A DNA stretch of 5,436 nt from Crenothrix polyspora (GCA_945903675.1 CAMDOP010000229.1:1-5436), one strand, 5' to 3'. Shown: positions 1 through 5,053, numbered from the stretch's first letter. The notes: generated from the letters alone by a model not told the origin. A program made the numbers and translations.

Positions 1-32
1 GGTAGTTCTGTCATTTTTGTGTCACGATTCAT
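1..32 (-). CDS. 5' end of an unidentified gene running off the left edge (possibly a transposase)
   Basis: Reading leftward from an ATG at 32-30, the frame gives MNRDTKMTEL and then leaves the window. An AGGA ribosome-binding site (plus-strand TCCT at 39-42) lies 6 bases before the ATG, which is why I treat it as a real start. Ten residues are too few to assign a family. It sits just downstream of the point where the acetolactate synthase gene breaks off, so a transposase of an inserted element is the natural guess, but the residues themselves do not show this. Confidence 0.35.
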   Translation of the reverse strand, partial: MNRDTKMTEL

Positions 33-80
33 TATGCGTCCTACTTGAGTTTGATGGGGTCTTCAACTAACCGTAATTAT

Positions 81-106
81 ACCCCTGTAGGGCGCTTTTT
101 TATATA
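81..106 (+). terminator. Weak terminator-like hairpin with T run
   Basis: On the plus strand a short GC-rich inverted repeat (CCC-TGTA-GGG at 83-92) is followed by GCG and a run of six or more T. In addition, GGGGT at 56-60 can pair with ACCCC at 81-85. The stems are short, and no plus-strand gene is visible to the left. The feature could equally be part of the end of the element that truncated alsS. This is a low-confidence call. Confidence 0.2.
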
Positions 107-145
107 TTTATTAGTATGTTGCCTCTATTTTTTAACTCCGAAACT

Positions 146-1051
146 TTAGTTATTAGTATTCCAAATACTTGGATCATACTCCATCGGGTTAAAACCGACT
201 GTAACCACACAATCGGCAGAATCAAGTAATTGATCACTAGGTTGATTTCTGAATAATCCAACTCTTCCTGCAAACGTTGGGTTATTTGTTGGTTCAGCCC
301 AAGCTCCAGGACCCTGAAAAGTTGATATATAAGGTATGCTAGTTTTTGATAAAAACGCTTTCAATACTTCAGCGTATTCAGGTCGTGATGCTTGATCACC
401 CAAAATTAAAATAGGCTTTTTACATTGATTAATTGTTGAGGCGGCTAAATTAATCTCATCCAGTGAGCCAGCACCTAATTTTACACGTCGCCCAAAGCCT
501 GTATTAATTGAACTAGGCATTTCAGAAAAACCAATATCTTTTGGAAGTCCAATAAAAGCAGCACCCTGCCTACCTTCTTCTGCAGCACGAATAGCGTTAC
601 CTAAAATTTCACCTAATTGATTAATTGATGTAACTTCTTCCGAATACTTGGTCGCTGGCCGCATCAAATTAATGGCGTTAATAGATTGATGTGTTCGCTT
701 GAGTCGATCATCTATTGAAACCTCACCGCCAATCGCCAAAACAGGATCCCCTTCCGCTGTGGCAGTAGCGAGCCCTGTAACAAGATTAGTCACGCCTGGA
801 CCAGAGGTCACTATACAGACACCAACCTTACCCGTCATTCTTCCCATTGCGGCAGCCATAAAGGCAGCATTTTGCTCATGCCTGCAAATTACCAGCTTTA
901 CAGTCGAATTGAGAAGCGCAATAAATAAACTGTCTATTTTTGCACCGGGAATACCAAATATATGTGTTACCCCATGCTTCTCAAGCAATTGAATTAACGC
1001 AACTGCCCCAGTCATTTTTACCTTACTTTGCTCTGGCTCATTCATCGACAT
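146..1051 (-). pseudogene. alsS: AlsS-type acetolactate synthase, C-terminally truncated
   Basis: Acetolactate synthases condense two pyruvates into 2-acetolactate with thiamine diphosphate; the catabolic AlsS form feeds acetoin or butanediol formation. This 301-residue product shows the N-terminal thiamine-diphosphate domain (about 12-175) with FGIPGA at 32-37, the conserved catalytic glutamate in RHEQN (E59), TSGPGVTN near 82-89, and the AlsS-like segment KRTHQS...TKYSEEV at 118-140. The middle domain (about 195-300) carries GLFRNQPSD and ends at EYDPSIWN. The whole C-terminal domain with the GDG cofactor/Mg motif is absent, since the family runs to about 550 residues. An active enzyme is therefore unlikely. 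Another frame just past the stop (down to about position 100) gives NRGNILINI, perhaps the frameshifted continuation. The GTG/ATG context is weak: a GGA sits 6 bases before the second Met (1045), so translation may start there. The gene lies 130 bases downstream of the DoxX gene on the same strand. Confidence 0.85.
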
Positions 1052-1063
1052 TCCATATAAAAT

Positions 1064-1092
1064 AAAAAAAACTACAAGTAGTAATCTACTAC
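1064..1092 (-). terminator. Nested inverted repeat followed by T8, upstream of alsS
   Basis: On the minus strand a perfect 6-bp stem with a 3-base loop (GTAGTA-GAT-TACTAC, 1092-1078) overlaps a second one (ACTAC-TT-GTAGT, 1082-1071), and a run of eight T follows immediately (1071-1064). The layout is that of an intrinsic terminator for the DoxX gene, or an attenuator in the alsS leader, since it ends about 12 bases before the alsS start. The stems are AT-rich, so efficiency is uncertain. A repressor operator is an alternative reading. Confidence 0.4.
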
Positions 1093-1147
1093 CTTTATTT
1101 AGTGTAAAAAGATTAACTTAAACTAAATCAGATCTAAACCACGCTTA

Positions 1148-1153
1148 ATTATA
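1148..1153 (-). promoter_or_regulatory. Possible -10 box for alsS
   Basis: A perfect TATAAT lies on the minus strand in the gap between the DoxX gene and alsS, about 100 bases before the alsS start. TTG-containing hexamers lie upstream at non-ideal spacing (TTGTAT at 15 bases, TTGTTT at 19). In DNA this AT-rich a match can arise by chance. If real, alsS would have its own promoter with a long leader that includes the hairpins at 1064-1092. Confidence 0.2.
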
Positions 1154-1180
1154 AATAAATGAGCATGAATACAAACAATA

Positions 1181-1684
1181 TTATCGTCCAGTAGGTGCAA
1201 GCCATTGACCAAGATAATCGATGCCAAAACCGTAATCACCTACCCCTCCAAGCAAGAAAAAAATACCCGCACCAATAAAGCCCCAGTTTTTAACTTCTGC
1301 AGCGGAGTGCCCGCTATATCCTGACCACCCCATCAAATTACCAGATTCACCTGCTTGTTTTGCCTCCTCAGCTTTGATGGCATGAATTCGCATGCCAAGA
1401 GCACTGAATACAGCAATTAGAATGCCGCCTATACGTGGTTCCAGTCCTAAAAGTACAGAAATACCACCAAGATACATCATAATCATCCCGATAATCGCAC
1501 ACAGCTTTGAAATTCTCATCCTGTCTGAAACTTGTAGATTTTGGAATAATAAACTAGTATCAAAAATCGTAGCTTTTCTAGCGGCTTCATTTTGGGTGTT
1601 TTTCCATGCTGCGAAAAGGAACACGTACCCCACGCTAATGCGAAGCGCAAGCAATGCCAGATCAGAGTTACATTCTATATTCAT
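1181..1684 (-). CDS. DoxX-family inner-membrane protein
   Basis: This is a 167-residue, strongly hydrophobic protein with four predicted membrane helices, at about 9-27 (LALLALRISVGYVFLFAAW), 59-80, 84-103 and 133-150. The first helix with the R-x-x-x-G-Y-V-F-L-F pattern and the GGI..LLGL..R..G turn between helices 2 and 3 are typical of the DoxX/DoxD-like group. Members are small four-helix membrane proteins, some tied to quinone or thiol redox partners, but for most the substrate is unknown, so no reaction is assigned. The start is supported by an AGG in TAGGT about 6 bases upstream of the ATG. The alsS remnant follows 130 bases downstream on the same strand, separated by a terminator-like repeat, so joint transcription is possible but not certain. 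A loop of roughly 30 residues (104-132) rich in Ala, Glu, Lys, Ser and Gly separates helices 3 and 4. Confidence 0.75.
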   Translation of the reverse strand: MNIECNSDLALLALRISVGYVFLFAAWKNTQNEAARKATIFDTSLLFQNLQVSDRMRISKLCAIIGMIMMYLGGISVLLGLEPRIGGILIAVFSALGMRIHAIKAEEAKQAGESGNLMGWSGYSGHSAAEVKNWGFIGAGIFFLLGGVGDYGFGIDYLGQWLAPTGR

Positions 1685-2014
1685 ACATTACCTATGGATT
1701 ATAGTTTTCAAAATCTTCATAATGAACTGAGCGCCAATCTACTCATCCAGACATGAAGAGGGAAGATATTATTATATTTGCCCGATAATACTTCATTAGC
1801 AACGGTTCAAATTAATTGATAACACTCATCATCCAGTCTCCCGCATGCGTATTGGCATGGGTAGCTGTTTTTTGAGGATGACATAGCTGTTTAACTACTT
1901 AACCTTAATATAAAGTTGAGCCGTTTGCTAATGACGTTCTGCTAGGATATTTCTAAGCCAGCAAGTTGTCAGCTTTTTATACTTGAAGTATTGGCAGTTG
2001 CTTTGCTGCTAACT
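1685..2014. other. 330-base intergenic gap between the DoxX gene and the DUF4239 gene
   Basis: I find no convincing gene in either direction. The gap holds a possible promoter for the DoxX gene (1698-1726) and a perfect 13-base palindrome ATACTT-G-AAGTAT at 1979-1991, 24 bases beyond the end of the DUF4239 gene. A small hairpin AGTT(A)GC...GCAACT on the minus strand sits between the two. A short plus-strand frame starting ATGCGTATTGGC near 1855 has no ribosome-binding site and ends after 13 codons. Confidence 0.5.
1698..1726 (-). promoter_or_regulatory. Possible promoter of the DoxX gene
   Basis: On the minus strand a perfect TATAAT (1703-1698) lies 17 bases after TTCATT (1726-1721), a weak -35 match with three of six consensus positions. 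The -35 region coincides with a perfect 11-base palindrome TTCAT-A-ATGAA (1716-1726), a possible regulator site. The predicted transcript would start only about 8-10 bases before the DoxX ATG, just leaving room for the AGG of the ribosome-binding site. Confidence 0.3.
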
Positions 2015-2821
2015 CTATATCCCCTGTGCTGGAGTTAACCAGTAATAATCAAGTAGTTTTTGGAAAGGCTCCGGACTCAAAGGGCTTGATCCAATAAACG
2101 GATGGTCGTATATCACTAATAAAAAGTAAATCAGACTAAGGGAAGTCGCCACAAATGTAATCATTAGTGCATGGACAAATAAACTGCTCTTTTTAAATAG
2201 GCATAAGAACAACATAAATAAAACTGCACTTAAAATCAATACACTCCACATCCCTTTATCAATTATTGGCTTTGTTCCCTCAACCCGATCTCGGCGCAAT
2301 TCGCGGTAGCTTGAAAATAGTCTAAGCTCTTCTTGATGCGCTGCAATTTCACCATTATTTTTGGGCTGAAATTGAATAATATGATTGTGATAGCCCCTTA
2401 GCTTTTGATAAGCGCTAACATCGTATTGATCTAGTGCCATTGCCGGCCATTCTTTTTCAATGACCTCGCTTACGTATATTTTTAACTTCTTTTTCCCCTC
2501 TTCTTGAAACTCCGGAGGATAACCTTCAAGTGTTCGGTACATATTCTGTAGAGTGTTAGTTTCTTTTGATACCGTATCACCAAGGTCATTATGATTTTCC
2601 CAAGCTGCAACAGTAATAAACGCTAACATAAATCCAAAAATCATAGTAAGGCAGTTGGAAAAAATATCAGCATATTTGACTGAATCAGTAAAAACCAACC
2701 AGGCTAATTGTTTATGAATGAAGAATAGTAAACCTAAACTAGCCAGTACGAAAGAAAGTACAAATAGAGGAAGCAAGGCGAAGACTGGTAAATTGGAAAT
2801 AAATGTAATCATACTTGTCAT
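2015..2821 (-). CDS. DUF4239 (bestrophin-like domain) membrane protein
   Basis: This is a 268-residue protein with two pairs of membrane helices, at about 12-34 and 55-73, then 191-209 and 213-237. They flank a long charged cytosolic-type region (75-188) predicted to be helical. The stretch from YDHPFIG to PEPFQKLL (238-257), right after the last helix, is the signature of the DUF4239 family, as is the N-terminal pair of helices followed by the E-T-N-T-L-Q-N-M-Y segment. The length fits the family (about 220-270). DUF4239 proteins are compared to bestrophin-type channels, but no substrate is established. The start is uncertain: neither the ATG at 2821 nor the second one at 2812 has a clear Shine-Dalgarno sequence. 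The gene stands alone, with gaps of 330 bases on the downstream side and more than 300 on the upstream side. Confidence 0.75.
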   Translation of the reverse strand: MTSMITFISNLPVFALLPLFVLSFVLASLGLLFFIHKQLAWLVFTDSVKYADIFSNCLTMIFGFMLAFITVAAWENHNDLGDTVSKETNTLQNMYRTLEGYPPEFQEEGKKKLKIYVSEVIEKEWPAMALDQYDVSAYQKLRGYHNHIIQFQPKNNGEIAAHQEELRLFSSYRELRRDRVEGTKPIIDKGMWSVLILSAVLFMLFLCLFKKSSLFVHALMITFVATSLSLIYFLLVIYDHPFIGSSPLSPEPFQKLLDYYWLTPAQGI

Positions 2822-3143
2822 TCAGCATCATATGTTTTGGAGCTTAGTAAATCTAGGCTTGAGGTACGGTATTTTGATACAAATATACTATAAAAACTGA
2901 AACATCCTAAAAATTATCAAGCCAATTGCTGTAAAAACTAATAGCCATTAGCTAAAAAAATAATATAAGATTCATAATATTCCCTTATATTATTTGTGGC
3001 ACCAACGATTTCCCCAAAAAATATCAATGGATATTATCTGTATAGACTTTATTGGCATATCTGTCCAAAACCAACAAAACATACGCATAACCTGTTGCTA
3101 TATTCTTGCACTGAACCTAATGATTTACTGGCGCTATTTATTA
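2822..3143. other. Gene-free AT-rich stretch upstream of the DUF4239 gene
   Basis: I see no gene here. The open frames on both strands lack ribosome-binding sites and family resemblance. The promoter of the DUF4239 gene must lie in the part nearest 2821; AT-rich -10-like hexamers (TATAGT, TATATT) occur near 2880-2895 on the minus strand but without a good -35. The stretch also contains the large inverted repeat at 2954-2995 and ends at the IS3-type terminus at 3144. Confidence 0.5.
2954..2995 (-). terminator. 12-bp perfect inverted repeat with T run (terminator-like)
   Basis: Arms AAATAATATAAG (2958-2969) and CTTATATTATTT (2984-2995) are perfect reverse complements separated by 14 bases. On the minus strand the second arm runs into T residues (complement of seven A at 2954-2960), giving the shape of an intrinsic terminator for leftward transcription, for example from the IS3 element at 3144 and beyond. 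The stem has only one G-C pair, so it may instead be a protein-binding palindrome or an insertion scar. Confidence 0.35.
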
Positions 3144-3275
3144 TGATCTTGCCCGTATTTAAGGGGAAACATAGCTAAGCGACTTTTTTAACTTCAAAAG
3201 TTTCTGGACTGACATAGCCCAATTTGGAATGAAGCCGTTTGCGATCGTAATACACTTCAATATTTGAACATCTGA
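3144..3275 (-). mobile_element. Right-end remnant of an IS3-family insertion sequence
   Basis: The sequence starting TGATCTTGCCCG at 3144 resembles the terminal inverted repeat of IS3-group elements, which begin with TGATCTT. The last codons of an OrfB-type transposase end 31 bases inside it at 3175, the expected spacing for an element terminus. The other end is lost: homology fades at about 3265-3275, where a toxin-gene remnant on the opposite strand takes over. The three bases outside the terminus are TTA, but with the partner end gone no target duplication can be checked. Confidence 0.6.
3175..3264 (-). pseudogene. C-terminal fragment of an IS3-family transposase (OrfB)
   Basis: The minus-strand frame reads NIEVYYDRKRLHSKLGYVSP...FE followed by VKKVA and a stop at 3175-3177. 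This is the hallmark C-terminus of IS3-family DDE transposases (I-E-x-x-Y-x-x-x-R-x-H-S-x-L-G-Y-x-S-P-x-x-F/Y-E). Only 29 residues are left of a protein of roughly 280. Just upstream the frame appears shifted: another frame gives DVQ before the IEVYYDR stretch, where DVF-YIE would be expected, so there is a small deletion as well. The catalytic DDE residues are all missing, so the fragment cannot be active. Confidence 0.8.
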
Positions 3276-3278
3276 TAT

Positions 3279-3389
3279 TTAGCTACTGAACGTGTTAAAA
3301 AATTGCTCACCATGCGTTTAGCGAGAGTCGCTAACGGTAATTTTGGTGATACAAAAATCATTACTGATGGCGTGAGTGAACTGCTCCAC
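3279..3389 (+). pseudogene. Core fragment of a RelE/ParE-superfamily addiction-module killer toxin (COG3657 type)
   Basis: The plus-strand frame gives ATERVKKLLTMRLARV then ANGNFGDTK and DGVSEL, resembling the middle of COG3657 killer proteins (R-L-x-R-x-x-x-G-N-F-G-D-x-K-x-x-x-x-G-V-S-E-L/M). The usual next part (R-I-H-Y-G-x-G-Y-R-V-Y-F) is replaced after SELLH by integrase sequence in another frame, and the usual N-terminal ~25 residues are replaced by the IS3 remnant. Intact members are about 95-110 residues; about 36 remain. A TTG codon at 3303 could nominally open a 61-residue frame, but no ribosome-binding site or complete fold supports it. No partner antitoxin gene is visible next to it. 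Confidence 0.65.
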
Positions 3390-3511
3390 GGCAATATGCT
3401 CGAATCGTTGAGAATTGGGTCAAGTCAATTGCCCTTGATCCAGTTGCTTATGGAACTCATACCATGCGTAGGACAAATGCGACGTTAGTATATCGGCGAA
3501 CAAAAAATTGA
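3380..3511 (+). pseudogene. C-terminal fragment of a tyrosine recombinase / phage-type integrase
   Basis: The frame from 3380 reads RQYARIVENWV, then ALDPVAYGTHTMRRT and ATLVYRRTKN, and stops at 3509-3511. This matches the HxxR box region of a short integrase family in which G-T-H-S/T-M-R-R-T-x-A-T-L-I/V-Y-R-R-T-K-N is highly conserved; H-T-M-R supplies the catalytic His and Arg. The family normally continues L-R-A-V-Q-L-L-L-G-H and on to the catalytic Tyr. Here a one-base loss brings the stop; in the shifted frame LKTV follows before homology is lost. The N-terminal core-binding domain, first catalytic Arg and nucleophilic Tyr are all missing. The fragment overlaps the toxin remnant by a few bases in another frame. 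Confidence 0.75.
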
Positions 3512-3522
3512 AGACTGTATTT

Positions 3523-3572
3523 TTATACATATTAACTTAGGCATGTATAGAAAACTCATTTATTTATACATG
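3523..3572. repeat. Three TATACAT motifs forming inverted repeats
   Basis: TATACAT at 3524-3530, its reverse complement in CATGTATA at 3542-3549, and TATACATG at 3565-3572 form two overlapping inverted-repeat pairs, the second an 8-bp perfect match with a 15-base loop. They start about 12 bases after the integrase remnant ends. A binding site for a regulator or recombinase is possible but not shown; AT-rich DNA makes such motifs fairly easy to obtain. Confidence 0.35.
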
Positions 3573-3648
3573 TTGCTCTCGATGAGTATAAATTAGAGAG
3601 TAGATGTTTTTATAGTAACCACTATTTTCAACACAGAAAGTTTCAGCG

Positions 3649-3671
3649 CGATCCTGCAATTAGCGGGATCG
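3649..3671. repeat. 9-bp hairpin, first of two in tandem
   Basis: CGATCCTGC (3649-3657) pairs with GCGGGATCG (3663-3671), eight Watson-Crick pairs and one T-G wobble, around a 5-base AATTA loop. It is GC-rich compared with its surroundings. No T run follows on either strand, so it is not a standard terminator. Confidence 0.55.
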
Positions 3672-3677
3672 TAGACC

Positions 3678-3695
3678 AAAGCGGTTTTACGCTTT
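3678..3695. repeat. 6-bp hairpin, second of two in tandem
   Basis: AAAGCG (3678-3683) pairs perfectly with CGCTTT (3690-3695) around the loop GTTTTA. It lies only 6 bases from the previous hairpin, so the two could form a compact structured RNA or a REP-like or element-end structure. Confidence 0.45.
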
Positions 3696-4003
3696 AGGCA
3701 ATCGGAAAGTGAGAGGCAGGGTTTGTATTTTAAAGAAATTCAAAAATGCATGACTTGACTCTAATCCGCTCAAGGAAATTCAACAGGCGTTGCTCTAAGC
3801 GAGAGACCTCTTTATATAACAAATGGATAAACGTTAAAACACTCAATCATGGCGCTCAAAAGTACTGCCTGCATCATAAAAGTTAGTAGGTTTTTATAAA
3901 AATTTCCTAATGAGAGAGTTAATTAAAGTTAGTGCATAATTAGGCAGTTGTTTAACCGAATTTGGCTATTTGTCTTGGAACATCTAATCATCACCGGTTA
4001 GAG

Positions 4004-4062
4004 AACATCCCCACATTGCGCATTGACGATCTATGGTCGTTATGGGGAGGTTATTTTATTTA
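4004..4062 (+). terminator. Composite hairpin followed by a T-rich run
   Basis: An outer imperfect 10-bp stem (AACATCCCCA at 4004-4013 with TGGGGAGGTT at 4043-4052, one mismatch) encloses an inner 8-bp hairpin with two wobbles (4024-4042, TAT loop). The inner stem abuts the right outer arm and a 10-base bulge lies on the left. TTATTTTATTTA follows on the plus strand, as in an intrinsic terminator for rightward transcription, yet no rightward gene precedes it. It lies immediately beyond the stop of the leftward secreted-protein gene, for which it could serve as an RNA 3' end stabiliser. Confidence 0.4.
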
Positions 4063-4509
4063 TGGCGGACTGGTTTGTTTATCTCTGTATATGTAATAAG
4101 CGGCTGCCCCATTTAGATCTCCTTCATGCCCTTGTACCACTGCTATAGTGTCACCAGACATGGACGAGTACATTCCGAGTGAAGCGGAGGGGTTTATTGT
4201 ATGTAATACGAAGTGACAATCGCCGAAGCTGTCCTTTGAGTATAAGAAGGTGTTGCTTCTGTTAATGTCTGGTTTATCCGCTGATGATTGTTTTATAGTG
4301 ACGCTATATTTTCCGGTTCCGTCTCCGTGGAAATATAATTCTCCGGCCAATGAGTTTAGGGCCGTAGTGGCGGCAATGATGTAGCGACCCTTTAGTGTGG
4401 CGTTATTGCACTGCGCATCGGGGCTTGAGCTTTTATCAGCCATAACAGTTGACGACATTCCGATCGCAAGTGCGCTTAAAACTAAGCATTTTGTAACTAT
4501 GTTTTTCAT
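4060..4509 (-). CDS. Small secreted protein of unknown function
   Basis: This is a 149-residue protein with a clear Sec signal peptide: MKNIVTK, a hydrophobic core at 9-18, and a VMA-DK cleavage site after residue 24. The mature part is about 125 residues with two cysteines (C34 and C98), suggesting one disulfide, and alternating polar/hydrophobic strands (GRYIIAAT, GELYFHGDGTG, KYSVTIKQ, HFVLHTI, DTIAVVQG, AAYYIYRDK) that look like a small beta-barrel or beta-sandwich. The opening CNNATLKGRYIIA resembles the C-x-x-A-x-L-K-G-x-Y start of several uncharacterised exported bacterial proteins. No catalytic motif is visible and I do not assign a function. The start is firm: AGGA (plus-strand TCCT, 4517-4520) lies 7 bases upstream of the ATG. 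The gene stands alone. Its base composition is visibly more GC-balanced than the left part of the window. Confidence 0.7.
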   Translation of the reverse strand: MKNIVTKCLVLSALAIGMSSTVMADKSSSPDAQCNNATLKGRYIIAATTALNSLAGELYFHGDGTGKYSVTIKQSSADKPDINRSNTFLYSKDSFGDCHFVLHTINPSASLGMYSSMSGDTIAVVQGHEGDLNGAAAYYIYRDKQTSPP

Positions 4510-4645
4510 AATAATTTCCTTTTGAACAGGGTTATATTTCTTTAAAAATACGGATTTCCTACCGCCTCAGTGCTTTTAATGCAGTGTATTCAGAGTTAAG
4601 ATGCGATATATTGAATCCACGTAGGAGTCTGGACGCAGAATGACA

Positions 4646-4657
4646 TTATGTACATAA
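4646..4657. promoter_or_regulatory. Perfect 12-base palindrome TTATGTACATAA
   Basis: This fully symmetric 12-base site lies 137 bases upstream of the secreted-protein start, between that gene and the intron-like remnant. It could be an operator of a dimeric regulator. No second copy or promoter alignment supports this, so it is only a candidate. Confidence 0.25.
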
Positions 4658-4664
4658 AAGATTT

Positions 4665-5030
4665 GTAATGGAGTGTGACAAACACCATTCAGCCTTGTAC
4701 TTACAGGGCTTCATCGTGGTTTAGTTTCACTAACTGATGTTACGCAGTCCGTAATTTTTGCAGCTCTGCATAAGCCATTTGGTTGGCCTTGATGAATAGC
4801 TTGGTTCGTAATGCAAAATGATTGGCCTTGTTGGACAACTCCTCGGACGGGACTTTAACCCGCTAGCTAAATTGTTGTTACTGCGAACGTCTGACTCCTT
4901 TCTTTTTTTAAAATAACCGCGCCATATACCTAGAGCCATGGTTAATTTGGCAACCTTTACGCTCCCATTTGTCTTTTGCTTTACCCTCTGCGACGGATTG
5001 CCATTGCATGTTTGAGGGTGCATCTGCACC
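4665..5030 (-). mobile_element. Probable decayed 5' (domain I) part of a group II intron RNA
   Basis: A 101-residue frame spans 4730-5035, but its product is basic and low-quality and resembles no protein; the sequence reads better as structured RNA on the minus strand. It starts near GTGCAGATGCACC, close to the GTGYG 5' consensus. It contains the intron-like stretches TATATGGCGCGGTTA and GCTAGCGGGTTAAAGTCCCG, whose CGGG/CCCG hairpin is at 4848-4862, followed by TCCGAGGAG and ACGAACCAAGC. Near the left end is a hairpin, AGCC-TGTA/TACA-GGCT (4691-4710, one mismatch). These phrases recall pre-ORF regions of bacterial group II introns, a judgement from memory. No reverse transcriptase, domain V or 3' end follows, so it would be a dead remnant. 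Alternatives are another structured RNA or plain intergenic DNA. Confidence 0.4.
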
Positions 5031-5048
5031 GCCACAAGCCAAGGCGGT
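5017..5048 (-). terminator. Overlapping hairpins just after the mazF-like gene
   Basis: Downstream of the toxin stop, ACCGCC/GGCGGT with a 9-base loop (5028-5048) forms a perfect GC-rich stem. Its last bases are shared with a second palindrome GGTGCA-TC-TGCACC (5017-5030), so the two are mutually exclusive. The first stem could end the toxin transcript, but no T run follows. Such stems after a gene are also favoured insertion points of some group II introns. Confidence 0.4.
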
Positions 5049-5053
5049 TATCT

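Larger units (their letters stand above)
3512..4059. other. Gene-free stretch of about 550 bases with several hairpins
   Basis: I find no frame with family resemblance on either strand. What is visible is structural: three TATACAT-type motifs in alternating orientation (3523-3572), two adjacent perfect or near-perfect hairpins (3649-3695), two related 12-base motifs AAAGAAATTCAA (3732) and AAGGAAATTCAA (3772) 40 bases apart, a perfect TTTTTATAAAAA palindrome (3891-3902) and the composite hairpin at 4004-4052. The stretch may be decayed integrative-element DNA, as it directly follows the integrase fragment. Confidence 0.5.

Noticed and set aside
699..992. 97-codon plus-strand open frame
   Set aside because: It lies entirely opposite the well-supported acetolactate synthase sequence, has no family resemblance, and is explained as a shadow of that coding frame.
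1392..1730. 112-codon plus-strand open frame
   Set aside because: It is mostly antisense to the DoxX gene, has no ribosome-binding site and no recognisable product.
2718..2900. 60-codon plus-strand open frame
   Set aside because: It overlaps the start of the DUF4239 gene on the other strand and shows low-complexity, family-less sequence.
2996..3178. 60-codon plus-strand open frame
   Set aside because: No ribosome-binding site or family resemblance, and its end runs through the IS3-type terminus, so chance is the better explanation.
3303..3488. 61-codon plus-strand frame starting at TTG, as a single gene
   Set aside because: Its first half is the toxin remnant, while its second half is the integrase sequence read out of frame, so it is a fusion artefact rather than a gene.
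4845..4865. T-arm-like hairpin suggesting a tRNA
   Set aside because: The CGGG/CCCG stem with a TTAAAGT loop lacks the invariant C of the T-loop, and no acceptor, D or anticodon arm surrounds it.
4730..5035. 101-codon minus-strand frame as a protein gene
   Set aside because: The product is basic and family-less, no good ribosome-binding site precedes it, and the DNA shows RNA-like hairpins and intron-like phrases.
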